Of a stretch of 64,000 nucleotides of DNA, positions 1-10,838 are shown piece by piece. Every line of letters starts with the position of its first letter. Position 1 is the stretch's first letter. A model generated the notes under the pieces. It saw nothing but the letters and a program-made list of their open reading frames with translations. It did not search any database and was not told the DNA's origin. Both the position numbers and the translations under genes were made by a program. The DNA comes from Gautieria morchelliformis (taxonomy: Eukaryota; Basidiomycota; Agaricomycetes; Gomphales; Gomphaceae), in the NCBI GenBank assembly GCA_015179125.1, contig WHVA01000061.1:124001-188000 (forward strand), written 5' to 3'.

Positions 1-1286
1 GGTGACCTGCAGTCCAATACTCTGATGCCTTCCACTCTTTCCCATATACCTCCACTCCAACACCTGACCTTGTGGCTCCACATCTCAGGTGCAACAATTG
101 AGCAACTCCCAATCTTTCCCAGTAATGGATGCTTTTGGACGCCACTGCCCCAACACCACCTTCCTCCTGGTACAGCTCACGCAAGGGCACCCCACAACTT
201 CCCACAACGGCAACCAGTATGGGCATGCGCTGCTGACCCCAGTGCCAACAGCGGTATGACCAGCTCATGATGGACCCTGACCCACCTGGTGCATGGGACA
301 GCTAGGCTGCAGAGGCATCAAGCAGCCCACACGATCTGCCACACACTAGCAGACAACGCAGCGCAGTGAAGAGTGGAGGTTGCAGGCCAAGTGACTTGGC
401 GACAGAACAGGAACCCTTGTACAGGTAGTGCATGCCTGATAGGGTGCACAGCTTCGTCACCATGGTGTCTGGGGCATCCCTGTCCAGCCTACAGAGCCTC
501 TGAGGGGTGTGGATGGGGAATACAGAGCCGGGTGCCCCCAGTGTGCCTGTTCGGCCAAGCACCTACACACTTCCATCTACATCTCCGCATTCTCCCTCAT
601 TATACCACATCAGGCCGATGTCCCTCTCTTCTCTATCTCCATTGCCTGCTCTCCCTCCTCCTCCAGCTCGTGTCTGGCACACGAGAATATGCTTGCATGT
701 TGGCGAGAGCTGGTACAGGTAACACGAGCGGGACAAGGGGCGCAAGGGTGGGGTGTTGCGCTGCAGGATGGTGGGCGAAGAGATGTGGGTCGCTTGGGTG
801 ACCGGTGCTACACAAAGACGGGGGCGGTGCGGCACCGTACGCACCTGCATGTGCCGCACAGGACTGTCATGGCTCTTGCCGTATCGCGGATGGGAGGAGC
901 CTGCACCGCCGGGCATGACGGGGGTGTCATGTCAGTGATGCAGGTCACGGTCATGTCACCCATGCACGCAGTCACCCTCAACAAGGTCCGGGTGTGTAGC
1001 GTGATGATTGGCAAGTCGTTGGGCCTGCATGCTATGTGGGTCTCTCGTGGCGGCCTCGTCCGTGAGTGGTAGCGTAACCTTGTGCCGTGTGTCTGTGTAT
1101 GTGGTACGCATAAGCCATGCGGTCTGGCGGTGGGGGTGCGCTCTGTTTTCAACCTCAGTACGTTCCCCTGTGGCCGCGCGTGCATGCATGGGCAGGCACG
1201 GGCGTGTTTGTTGGTACAGGACCCCATGCGTTCGTGATGTAGTGATGCACGCGGGATGGGCGGTAGCGTGGTCGTAGGGTCTGCGG
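1..1286. other. No gene recognised
   Basis: GC-rich stretch with several overlapping open frames on both strands, none of which resembles a known family or shows clear intron structure. Long frames here are expected from low stop-codon density. It borders the NAP-like relic and probably belongs to the same decayed region. Confidence 0.4.
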
Positions 1287-2282
1287 TCAGCGTGCGAACG
1301 ACAGGGATGTGTCCCGCTGTCCTTGGCCAGCTGTGGCGTGAGGGACAAGTGTGTGTGAGTGTGGGTGTACACAAGGGCGGCAGACATGGTGGCGTGTTTG
1401 CACGCAAACAGGAGCACAGGTAGGAGGCTGTGGTGCAGAGCGGCAGTTTGAGGCTGCGCAATACGGGACCATGGAGTATGCCTCAATCAAAGCATTGCAT
1501 GGCACACGTGGAATCTCGGAGTGCGCGCTGGAGTTGGCGGACTCTGGGAAAAGATCGGTGGCGATCGCCATGCTGATATCGAAAGGATCATCAGCATGCT
1601 CAAAAAAGTTGAAGAAACTGCCAGGGTCAGAGGGCATATCATCTCCCTCTTCGCCTGCGACACAACCATATAGCTTCATCAAAATATTCTTTGAGTCATC
1701 TTTCCATTGTACCTTGGTCGCCTGAGGTGCGACATGTTGTTCCCAGTCGAATTCTAGCATGGTAGAAGTAATACCATCCGCATTCGGTACATCGCTCTCT
1801 GCAGGAGGTGGCAGATACTTGTATTCCTTTGTGATAATATCATCACTGAAATATGGGTTGCTTTTGAAGTGAAATTCAAGAGTGAAGCACCGCGGCTCAG
1901 TTTTGTCCCATATAACCCAAATGTCCTCCAAGTACGATAGAGCATCTTGATCCTGAGCGTGCTGTAGGTGGAGAAAAGTACCAGGCAGATTAGTCAATAC
2001 CTGAGGCCAGAAGTTGGGTATTGTCTCCAAAATGGCACGACGTTTGGCATAGACAGGCTCCAAATATGCTGCGTTGCAGGTGCGTGATGTGTGCGGAGAG
2101 AGGTGCATGTCTGCACAGTCATAGAGCGCTACCACAGCCTGTTGGGAGAGAGCTAGGTGCCAGGCGTAGACGCGACGCTTCTGCACAATGTTGGCCACGT
2201 CTCCAACCTTCGAAGCCAATTGAATTTGACATCCCGCTGACTGATTCCATGATAATGATGGGGAGATGTGATTAGGCCGCAT
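1287..2282 (-). pseudogene. NAP/SET-family histone chaperone-like ORF, probably a relic or captured copy
   Basis: An uninterrupted frame of 331 codons from the ATG at 2282. The middle (about 1515-2070) reads as the conserved core of nucleosome assembly proteins: an EPVYAKRRAIL start, the segment IPNFWPQVL, then DQDALSYLEDIWV, EPRCFTLEFHF and NPYFSDDIITKEYKY, and an acidic-loop exit ending in GSFFNFFEHADDPFDI. NAP/SET proteins are nuclear or cytosolic chaperones that bind H2A-H2B or H3-H4. The first 70 or so residues and the last 80 do not look like the family, and the usual acidic tail is missing. There is no intron although other genes here have many, which suggests a retrocopy or transposon capture. 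The frame also runs upstream into the hairpin repeats. It could still be expressed; a functional SET protein is the alternative. Confidence 0.6.
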
Positions 2283-2397
2283 GGTCCGCCTGAGCTCAAC
2301 TGAGATAATGGCTAAGGCTGAGAAGAAATAGATGCATGTGGAGTTTTGCATACATTTATTGTTTCTTTTGTGTGACTGGGAACTCCTACTCCAGCTG

Positions 2398-2580
2398 CAC
2401 CAGTGGGTTGGCATGACGCACAATGCAGCCAAAGTCAGCGAGACTTTGGCTGAGTTGTGCGTCATGCCGCCCATGGCACCTGCACGGCCAGCCGCCCACT
2501 CCCACACCTGGTCGTGCACATGGACATGGGGCTCAGGGTCAGCAGGCCCCCTTATCATCCTTTACCCAGGCTGCACCGGC
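2398..2580. repeat. 176-base direct repeat, copy 1, with hairpin
   Basis: First of two direct copies. It contains a near-perfect inverted repeat at 2410-2468: outer arms GGCATGACGCACAA and its complement, inner arms CAGCCAAAGTC (2426-2436) and GACTTTGGCTG (2442-2452), with a 5-base loop. The sequence after the hairpin (GCCGCCCATGG..., GGCCAGCCGCCCACTC) is also shared with copy 2. Confidence 0.8.
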
Positions 2581-2712
2581 GGACAGGCATGATGCATGAT
2601 GCAGCCAAAGTCAGTGGGACTTTGGCTGCATTGTCTGTCATGCCGCCCATGGCCACACCTGCGCGGCCGGCCGCCCACTCAGTCGTGTGCATGGACCTGG
2701 GGCTGCACACAT
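2574..2712. repeat. 176-base direct repeat, copy 2, with hairpin
   Basis: Second copy, offset by 176 bases from copy 1 (inner arm CAGCCAAAGTC at 2602). The inner stem CAGCCAAAGTC/GACTTTGGCTG is conserved exactly, while the outer arms have diverged but still pair. The hairpin spans 2586-2644. Confidence 0.8.
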
Positions 2713-3448
2713 GATAGGTGCTTGGCAGGTCGTGCATCATGCCCAGGAGGCTGCCAGTGTGAAGGAGACCAAGGAGGTCCAGGAGACCGTGAGCATGGAG
2801 GAGTCAAAGGAGATGCAGGGGCAGTCAGCGCAGAAGAGAGCAAGGCGGTTGAGGAGGCCATCAGCATTGAGGAGTCAAATGCAAGACCTGAGGGCTGAGC
2901 ACTCAACCGTCACTGAAAATGACACTAAGGTGATAGAGGAACCTGTCACTCTTCAAGAGACCAAAGTGCAAGATGCAGTCAGACTGCATGAGTTGAAGGA
3001 GGTCAAGGAGACAGCTGCCCTGCAGGCGTCAGTGGAGGTCCAGGGAGAGGAAAGACATAAAATCGACCCTGACCCCGCACGGAAGCCACCAGCCAACACG
3101 AGTCACACGACAGCGTCCGACATGGTCGTGGAAACTAGTATACAAGTTGGGTGCACCAGTCATGTTTTAACTATATCAACTGAACATCTCACTATCCTCC
3201 GCACCCTTGGCTTTGACATCATTGCCACGTTTTCCCAAAGCACCGTCAACAACCAGCTTCATTTCATTTGGAAGATTGCTGGACGTAGCAGCTGTCTTGC
3301 TTGCTGGGAGTACAACAGGTTCCGGAGTACTTTTGATCCAATTGAGCATCAGTTCCCCTCATATTCCTTATCTAAGACTGTTATTGTATATCTCACACTC
3401 AGGGAGGGAACACTAAGATATTGTTCTAACCAGGGAGATGTTAAGTAG
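2687..3448 (+). CDS. Unrecognised ORF rich in E/K/V heptad-like repeats
   Basis: An open frame of 253 codons. Residues about 20-130 are charged and repetitive (units like VQETVSMEESKE and VKETAALQASVE), compatible with a coiled coil or low-complexity spacer. The second half has no recognised motif. It may be the decayed 5' part of the membrane-protein gene that follows on the same strand, since a plausible intron (donor GTAGGT near 3445, acceptor TTTCAG at 3482) would join them. No function is proposed. Confidence 0.25.
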   Translation: MHGPGAAHMIGAWQVVHHAQEAASVKETKEVQETVSMEESKEMQGQSAQKRARRLRRPSALRSQMQDLRAEHSTVTENDTKVIEEPVTLQETKVQDAVRLHELKEVKETAALQASVEVQGEERHKIDPDPARKPPANTSHTTASDMVVETSIQVGCTSHVLTISTEHLTILRTLGFDIIATFSQSTVNNQLHFIWKIAGRSSCLACWEYNRFRSTFDPIEHQFPSYSLSKTVIVYLTLREGTLRYCSNQGDVK

Positions 3449-3482
3449 GTGTTTACATCTTTTCTTCATCTGGCGGTTTCAG

Positions 3483-4740
3483 AACTCATTCAAGTCAAAA
3501 GATCTTGCAGCAAGGGGTGAGGAGTGGCAGTTTACTCTTCTCGTGGCAGCAGCGGCTGCATATGTGGGCTCTGTGACCATCATCATCTTAGTGAGTAGTG
3601 CTGTTGCTTGCCGATCTTCCTTATAACTATGTATTCTCAGGCATACCCTGCTGCTGCAATTTCCCCCTTCTCAGCAAGTTTTCTTGGAGCCAGTGTCGCA
3701 ACACTCATCTTCTTAACCTTGATTGGATTTGGCGTCCGACGGACTAACATCATTGAGTCAGCTGGTTTAGCCCTCTTCCTTGCCTACAACGTATGGCTCT
3801 GTGGCTATGACGGGTCGTTCCCTTGGAATACATCATGGAATACCTCGGCAGCTTCGTACTAGTACGTGCTTGTTGTCTTGACATAAAATGATGTGATTCT
3901 ACCAGCACACCCTTGCTATCCAACATCCTCCCTCATTTGCAACCATTGATATCATTCATTACTCACACTTTACCCAAACCCTTGCTAGCATCCTTGTAGT
4001 AGACAGGAATTATAGGCAGTAGGTATGGACTTGTTGCTCAAAAGAATAGACTAGAAATTGATTCACTCTCTCAGTGAATTTAGTTGTCACTGTAAGTATA
4101 TTATACACTACCTAGAAATTGATTCACTACAGAGGATTTCTAGGTCAATAAATCGAAGGAACACTAGACTAATTTACTTGCCTCTCTCAGTGAATTTAGT
4201 TGTCACTGAGAGAGGGGGAAATCTGTCTCACTGTGCATGTACTACTACCCGGCCTTTTAGCGCCCAAGAGCTCGCGCGTCGAAGTCATTTCAGACTCCGC
4301 TGGGTGCAGCCGCCTATGAAAGTAGAAATAACAAAGTGGAATGGAGAGGTAGGGAGTGACTGGAAATTTTCGAAAATAATCAGAGAAATGGATGCATGGT
4401 ACAAGAACAATGAGAGAAGAAATTGAAACCCCATACAGTAAATTGAATATATTATGCTTGATTTTGGTGCAGGAGCATAAATGCACCCAACAATCCTTAC
4501 TCTATCGCTTGATCATCCTCCACCTTGCCTTGCAGATTCTTCTGAGTATTGGCTCCAATGCATGGGATAACGACATTGGAGTAGATGGTGGTTGGGATGG
4601 TCGACCTGTATGGCACACAACCACTGTTATCTCCTGGGTCCTACTGATTAATGTTCACAGACTTCGTGGCTTACTCGAATTCTTCTGACTTACCAGCAAT
4701 TCATCTTCATTAGGGTATATTCTCGTTGATCTAAAAAGGA
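3483..4740 (+). pseudogene. ICE2-like multi-spanning membrane protein gene, split by a solo LTR
   Basis: Exon pieces can be read in order. 3483-3590 contains KDLAARGEEWQF and a hydrophobic segment. An intron at 3591-3640 (GTGAGT...CTCAG) follows. From 3641 the frame reads AYPAAAISPFSASFLG and then GFGVRRTNIIESAGLALF, with a further stretch about 3905-3994. After the LTR insertion the frame resumes at 4498 with LLYRLIILHLALQILLSIG and a Gly/Asp-rich segment with GVDGGWDGRP. The order of segments resembles fungal Ice2 proteins, ER membrane proteins needed for cortical ER inheritance; I rate that family call as likely rather than certain. The 498-base LTR sits inside the coding frame (LLAS | LLYRL), so the gene should be inactive. 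No convincing N-terminus or end was found. Confidence 0.45.
3995..4492. mobile_element. Solo LTR, 498 bases, target duplication ATCCT
   Basis: The insert begins TGTAGTAGACAGG and ends CACCCAACA, the TG...CA termini of an LTR. ATCCT flanks it on both sides (3990-3994 and 4493-4497). Removing the insert and one ATCCT restores a continuous reading frame in the host gene. Inside are two pairs of short direct repeats, CTAGAAATTGATTCACT (starting near 4051 and 4112) and a 25-base block (starting near 4067 and 4184). No internal coding region is present, so recombination between two LTRs is the simplest origin. Confidence 0.8.
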
Positions 4741-5129
4741 ATTGGAATATCTCAAACATTGCATGTACGCCTTCTCAAATCCATCCTATGTTGGATGTTA
4801 TCTCAATATAATGAAGCGGCAAGACAGTCTAGAGACGCACAATACCCCCGTAGTATGGGTCCTCAATAGACTTTCCATCATCATAGGATCCCTGGCTACT
4901 GCCCAAGCTCCGGTGGACTAGTTGGCGTACTGCGCTCCCTCCTGCCCGATTCCGCGTAGACAAAAAGGGGGAATGGTGCACTCGTATGGTCTTATACGTT
5001 TTTTGTGTATTATCACATTAATTCTTTTTCTTTTCGGTTTTCCCTCAGAATCAGGTGCTTGGCTGGAGAATGAATTTGAGGAAGACACAGAGTACGATTG
5101 GACTCAGAAAACCGGGGAAGCTCAGGATG
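4741..5129. other. No gene recognised
   Basis: Between the membrane-protein relic and the dispersed repeat. A short frame at 4922-5149 starts with a hydrophobic stretch but has no support as a gene. Confidence 0.35.
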
Positions 5130-6734
5130 GCCATTTTACAGTCCAATAACCTCATTTTTCCTTCCATTGCTCCACCTCTATGTTCGCTCCATTCACTCTT
5201 CGCCAAATTCACCGAAGGACCATTTGCTACTTGCATCATTCGCCAGTAGGCACACCATCAAACACGATCGACATCCTTTACCTGGCGTAATCATTCATCC
5301 TTGGTCCCATCATCTTCTCGACTGATCCCCTTTGGATATCTCTATGGCTGGAATGCATTCGCAGGATGTCCTACCCATAGATCGTGTGGAATCAACTCAG
5401 TAGACGAAGAGTCCGTGCAGGGTAACATGTCTGTGGGTCCCAAGACATGGTTTTGTACATGAATGCCTTCGCCACCTTTGCTCTCCGTCGTTTCATGTTC
5501 GCACTCTTCCCTCACTCTATTGTATGTTTATTCCATCTACTTAGTATCATGACTGCGCACCCCTATCCGACCCTGACTCACGACGGCCTCTTTCCTATTC
5601 GCTAATACCTTACAAGATTCGACATAAGTAGTTTGCATTTGCATGTATATTCCCCAGTTCAATTATCACACGTCGTCCATCTTGTGCAAAACTTGACCTC
5701 ACTGTGACCATCATCTTGAGCCCTCTTCTATAGATTCCTATCTTCGACCAGAGGAGGACTTGAGCACCACTGGTGAGTTTTCATATTTCACCTTCCTTAG
5801 GGGGATGGTTGTAACTGTCATAAATATGTATATATAACTTAGCTCATCTATATTTCATAAAATATATCACAATTGAGGCAGTTGCCAGCACCTGTAAGGC
5901 ATGCTTAATCCTAGCCCCAAAGTTCTTTCTCACAGTCTGCTGCTCCCCCAGGAAAGGGTGTATACCCCATTGTCTAAACATCAATAGTTACATATCTTTG
6001 TACTATACATGCATATTATTTTAAACATACCTTCTAATCAGATCTCTCAACCATATATAATAATATAGTACAGGTAGTGTCCATACTTGCTTCTATATTC
6101 TGTGATTGTACATCTAACATGTACTCATATGGTCCATACTTGCCTCTACATTCTATCATCATACATGTAACAAGCTTCATATATACTTTTAATATATAGT
6201 CATCCAAATCCTATCTGAAATTGCTCTGTTATCTGAATACACACCATGCTTTAGCACATACAACCATATTTTTAAAATATCAGAACATTCAAAAAAATTT
6301 AGGATGTCCACAATATACAAGTTGCTCAAAATGATGGACTATGAATTCGGTTAGGGTTGATATTTTAAAAGATATCTAATATATAGAAGAATGTACATTG
6401 TTGTCAATGTGAACATCCTCCTTACCTTAGTCTTCGTACTATTATTGGTGCAGTTGGTGAAGGGCTCCAAAGGAGCACCTTTCCCCGTGAAAGAATTGTT
6501 GCTGCTTAACAACCTTTCTGTGACACCTTGCATGTTACGTCATCAAGTGTCACAGGCTACTTCACTACGACTGTAGATAGGGCAAGCTCCATTCGGGCAG
6601 CCCTCTTACCTTCTGAACATTTATTGGTTCACCTTATTCGCCGAACGGCACACTTCTTGGAACAAGCCATTTGGGCATTTGCTGTGTTCACTAATACACG
6701 ATATTAATGCCTAAAAACCAACCTTGACAACTTT
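5130..6734 (+). repeat. Dispersed repeat, copy A (contains a MITE)
   Basis: Closely matches 14960-15957. Shared landmarks include CAGGCACACCATCAAA-like and CGAAGAGTCCGTGCAGGGTA blocks, the block beginning CCCAAGACATGG, GGGCTCCAAAGGAGCACC, and the end CCTAAAAACCAA.CTTGACAAC. Copy A differs mainly by a 622-base insertion. No protein is evident. It ends exactly where a gypsy pol remnant begins, so it may be part of an LTR or non-coding end of a retroelement. Confidence 0.75.
5800..6421. mobile_element. MITE-like insertion, 622 bases, TTA target duplication, short TIRs
   Basis: AT-rich insert whose ends are GGGGGATG at the left and CATCCTCC at the right, imperfect inverted repeats (9 of the first 10 positions complementary). 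It is flanked by TTA on both sides (5797-5799 and 6422-6424). Copy B of the surrounding repeat has a single TTA at the same place (near 15650), a natural empty site. A 3-base TTA duplication with G-rich inverted ends is typical of PIF/Harbinger-type elements. There is no transposase frame, so it is non-autonomous. Confidence 0.75.
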
Positions 6735-9040
6735 GGCCAAAATAAGACCTTAGAATTAAGCTGATGGGAATACACATGGCCTGCACTTCAGTCTTTTGTC
6801 ATTGACTTCTGCAAGTCATGCACCACTTGCTTGCATTCAAAGTCTCAGCATCATTCACCTTATGGCTCTCTGCAGCAGCTTCTGAACCCCAAGCAACCTT
6901 GGAATTCCATCTCCATGGATTTCATTGAGCAGCTGCCAGCATCTTTGGGATTCACTGCAATCCTTGTAGTAGTTTGCCACTTAACCAAGCAGAGCATCTT
7001 CATTCTGATGTATGACATGGTCACTTCTGCAGACCTTGCCCACCTGTTTGTCTTGCATGTATTCTCAAAGAACGGTGTCCCAAGCCATGTGACATTGGAC
7101 TGAGGTTCAGAATTCATCTCACACTTTTTCCGTTCCCTCAGCAAAGCTCTCGATATGAAACTGCACTTCACCTCAGGATATCATCCCAAAGGCCATGGTC
7201 AAACCGTACATGTAAACCAAATTCTGGAACAGTATCTTTGTGTGTACCGCAGCTACCAACAGCACAATTGGTCCAAGTTGCTACCAGTTGCCAAGTGCAA
7301 CTGTTGTGATACACACAATTATTCTATGTAAAGTCATCTATATATACAAAGAAAATAATAAAAGAAGAAAGGAGAACAATCGACTAAAAAGATAGGAACG
7401 ACACTCACGACAGACATTGACGTATACAGACGACAGACACATGACATCACGAACAGCTATCTTATCTATAGATCAGATAAGATACAGGAACAGGAGCATC
7501 GACCACATGTGGCCGATCAGAGACAGCGCACCTATCGACTGATGGCATCGGCCATGACATCGACAGGCGCCAGGCCACAGGCACCAAGGAGGTGCGGGCA
7601 CCAAACGCCGCAGAGGAGCACAGACTGCACAGGAGTATAGGACGTTGCGGAGTGACTATAGAATGTCATTCCAAGTACGTATGCTCAATCAGCTGCCCCA
7701 TAGAAGAGGCACAGAGACAGCAGCCCAATCACCAAGACTAGCATTTATGCTACACAGGAGGGATTTGATTTCTATTTTTCTATTGAGCTCCATGACACGA
7801 CCAGCTGATTACTATATTGACACCATGTAGACAGGGGCTTTGTATAGTAGGTACAAGACTCAATTCCAAAGCTTAACACCCCTGACACTATCCCCATCAC
7901 TCCCATGGCTTTATGACTATAAGTAGTCACCCCTCTAGTTATACGTAGTTTTTCGACCCATTAACTTACTATCTCGAACACTGGTAGTTATCACTAGTAT
8001 AGTATAAGTAGCTACCACGAATGTATGAATCAATCATCCAGAATCAACTGTTTCACCCCCTGAAGTCACTGTACTCTTGTTTGATAGCTACAGAACTTAA
8101 ATCTGGATAGTTCACTCCAATTTCGTTGAGAGCCTACTATTATTGTTTACTCTAGACTACCTCAAAAGCAAACCCTTTTGAGATAGTTATCCTCTAGATC
8201 GAGACCACTCTTTCGTTGACACGGTCACATGACCTTCATCCATCAGTGCCGGACAAGCCTCTGAAGGCTTAGTCAGCACACAGGAAAAGGACAGATATAG
8301 CGGTCCCAACCGCTAAGCAATAGGAATCATTTGCTAAAGGCATTGATCTAATATTTTAATCATAAAAGCAACTACTGCCATTTCCACATTATTTGCCAAC
8401 AAGGAATACAAACCAAACCTCACAGTTCACCCTGAATGGGACCTCACTTCCTCCTGAGCCCAAGACTTCACAGCTGACATTGACCAGCTACATGCTACTC
8501 TGAAAGAGCAAATCAAACTCACTCAATCTTGGTATCAGGTCTCAGCTGATGTGCGTCATGCTCTCACTCCTGAGTTCACGATTGGATCCTCCGCATTTGT
8601 AAAAGTGCAGTTCTTCTGGAGAACCACGGCCCTCGAAGAATGGCTGAGAAGTACCTCAGTCCCTTTGAGATTACTGGCCAGGCCAGATACCAAGCTTACA
8701 TCCTACAGCTTCCAGAAAGCCTTCAGGCAGTTCGCCTGGTTTTCCATGTCTCCATGCTCGAACCCGCATCCAAACACCATTCCAAATCAGGTTCAGTCTC
8801 CACCACCTCTAGTTGAGATCGATGGAGAGACCGAGTATGGGAGTTCCAAGATCTTAGACTCAAAGATTCACTGGCATCGTAGACCTTGTAACCTCCTGTA
8901 CCTCGTCCATTGGGCTGGTTATGAAGGTACCAATGAAGAGACGTCATGGGTCCTTGTGACTGAGCTCAGCCATGCAGCCGAGATCATGACCAACTTTCAC
9001 TCAGCCTACCCTGCCAAGCCTGGACCATGGGTTTACTGAA
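6735..9040 (+). pseudogene. Ty3/gypsy integrase-chromodomain remnant
   Basis: The 6735-7301 part reads the end of the HHCC zinc finger (SFVIDFCKSCTTCLHSK), then the integrase core with the first catalytic Asp in SISMDFIEQLP and the second near GSEFISHFF. A TGA interrupts at about 7100. The expected catalytic Glu in the GQTE motif reads as Val (GQTVHVNQ). After a 1066-base insertion the frame continues at 8373, and 8551-9040 ends with a chromodomain (VEIDGETEYG, LYLVHWAGYEG, EETSW), the hallmark of chromoviruses. Gag, protease and RT are absent. Clearly dead. Confidence 0.8.
7302..8367. mobile_element. 1066-base insertion in gypsy remnant, target duplication GCAAC
   Basis: Begins TGTTGTGATACACAC and ends ATCATAAAA, with GCAAC on both sides (7297-7301 and 8368-8372). 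The pol reading frame resumes directly after it. The TGTTG start suggests an LTR, but the right end does not finish in CA. It is either a solo LTR with a mutated end or another small element. No credible coding region inside. Confidence 0.65.
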
Positions 9041-9071
9041 CCCGAGCTTCTGCTCTCCCATTTCTTTTCAC

Positions 9072-9856
9072 TCATCTTATGGTCATTTTCTTAGTTAGAC
9101 AAAAATCACACTCTTTGTTATGTTTTAACCTTGGCCATTTTGCTGAATATCTACACTTGTAGTTCTCAGCTTTCCTCTCTCTGAAACTTCTGTTCCCTAA
9201 TCTGTCCATCTGTCCCCTCTGTCTCTTTCCGTTTTCTGTTTTCCATTCTGTTTCTGAAAAACAAAAAGTTACCAAGAAAAAAATTTTCTGAGTTTCTGAA
9301 ATCCTAGTTACATTACTCTAATGTCTTTCCATCCTCATCTGTTTCCATATCCCTGTCCCTCTCCTCGTTTCCTGAATCCCTTCCCAAATCCTCCTCCACA
9401 TCCTTATTTCCTGAGTTCTCGCTTTGCTTCTCTTTTCCTTTCCCTGTTTTACCCCTTTCCATTTCCACATCTGAGCCCGAGTCTGAACTTGAACTCCCAA
9501 ACCCGTACCATTCTCCCTTCAAACCCAAGTCCCATTTTCCAGCTTATCCTGCTGCAATTGCTCATTGCGACATGTACCGGATAAATTTCACATTCTGCTG
9601 GCAGTTCCACATATGCCATGTTGATAATGCCCTTCCTGATGTCCACAAGGGTCCCAAGCAACTTGTTCTGCTCCCGAAGGAGCTGGCCAACTGTCAGGCC
9701 AGTGGCTTGTCCACTGCCCCCTCATACACCAGCTCCATTTTCCTCTGCAAACCTGAGGGCCCCCCACTCAGCTCAGCCACCTCATTGCCCAAGCTCAGCT
9801 TGGACTTTCTGTCCTCACCTTCTTCGGCATTGGCTTGTCACCACCCTTGTTTGGAT
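9072..9856 (-). pseudogene. Antisense accessory ORF of a gypsy element, C-terminal part
   Basis: On the minus strand the sequence reads a Lys/Glu-rich part (near EEGEDRKSKL), a helical segment (MELVYEGAVDKPLA), and an acidic Ser/Asp/Glu-rich tail (SSSSDSGSDVEMERGKTGKGKEK), with frameshifts between. It lies just after the gypsy chromodomain and is antisense to it. I infer it is the downstream part of the Cys-rich antisense ORF whose beginning is at 13.1-13.9 kb, separated by the copia relic. No function is known to me. Confidence 0.4.
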
Positions 9857-10447
9857 TGTAGATAAAAGGTCTTCAGCGGTTTGGTCTGGGGACAGTAGGA
9901 ATATATCTCGATGTTATTCTCGGATATCCCTGTGGATGAAGCGAGAGTTCTGGGATGGGACTCTATGGTGCTACTCTACGTAGGAGTAGTGTACAAATGT
10001 CTCGGTAGGCTGTGCCACTTAAGCAAGAGCGGCAGTGAACACTACAAGGAACTTCAGACTGGGGATCACACGGAAGTGGACAGGAATAACTGTCTGGTTG
10101 TTCAATGTACATGGGTAGCTACTTTATACTACTTAGAACACTAGCTAGTAGGTATTGAGATCGACTGTGGAGCGTGGGGGGATGTGTAAATGTAAGCGAA
10201 CGGTAGAATCGACGGGGATCGATGCCTGGGGTTATGGCCGGCGTGGAGTCGAGTCATGGGGATGTGTTGTACCTAAATGTACAGGTATATACTATAGAAT
10301 TGATGGGGCATATAGAGGTGGAGTGGAAAGATGGAGCCAAGTAATGGGTCGAGTATCAGCTAGGAATGAGGAGCGGGGGAAGTGGTGTGTGTGCGCACGC
10401 ACGGCATCGGTGCGGGGCCGCTGATTCGCCTCAGGTTTCACAACACA
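9857..10447 (-). repeat. Putative 3' LTR of the copia relic
   Basis: Starts TGTGTTGTG directly after a G-rich polypurine tract and could end in CA at 9857 (minus strand). A TATAAAG box lies near 10130 on the minus strand. No second copy was found to confirm it. Confidence 0.4.
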
Positions 10448-10838
10448 CCCCCTCAAGCTTGACGTGTCCCTGGGATCTGTGAGACATGGAGACGCTTGCA
10501 TATTACCAGCGGCTTTGTGAGGGGTCAGCGGGGTCCTCGGTCATTTCAGTGTCTTGTGAGTCCTCGTTGTCTGCGGTGTTACTGTCGCCTAGGGATTCAA
10601 TGGCTGACGGATTGTCGATGCTAGTGGAAATGAGGGAGTGTTGGATCGTTAGTGAGTAACCATCAATTTCTGTCATCTGTGAGTGATTTTGAGCAGCAAA
10701 TCTCGATTGGAACTCATCGAGATGTCCAGGATTATCTCGATCGACTCGAAAGTTGCGTCTGGTGCCGATGACGATCGTATTGGTCCATTTGATTAGATTC
10801 CGCGTGTGGGTCAGCGCCTCGTGCTCGTCTCGACGCGC

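Noticed and set aside
302-1486. Several overlapping ORFs of 100-217 codons
   Set aside because: GC-rich sequence with few stops; frames overlap on both strands and none has motifs.
3996-4492. Intron in the membrane-protein gene
   Set aside because: The insert starts GT but does not end in AG, has TG...CA ends one base out, and is flanked by a duplicated ATCCT. A solo LTR explains it better.
4922-5149. Small secreted protein with a hydrophobic N-terminus
   Set aside because: No conserved features, no intron, and it runs into the dispersed repeat.
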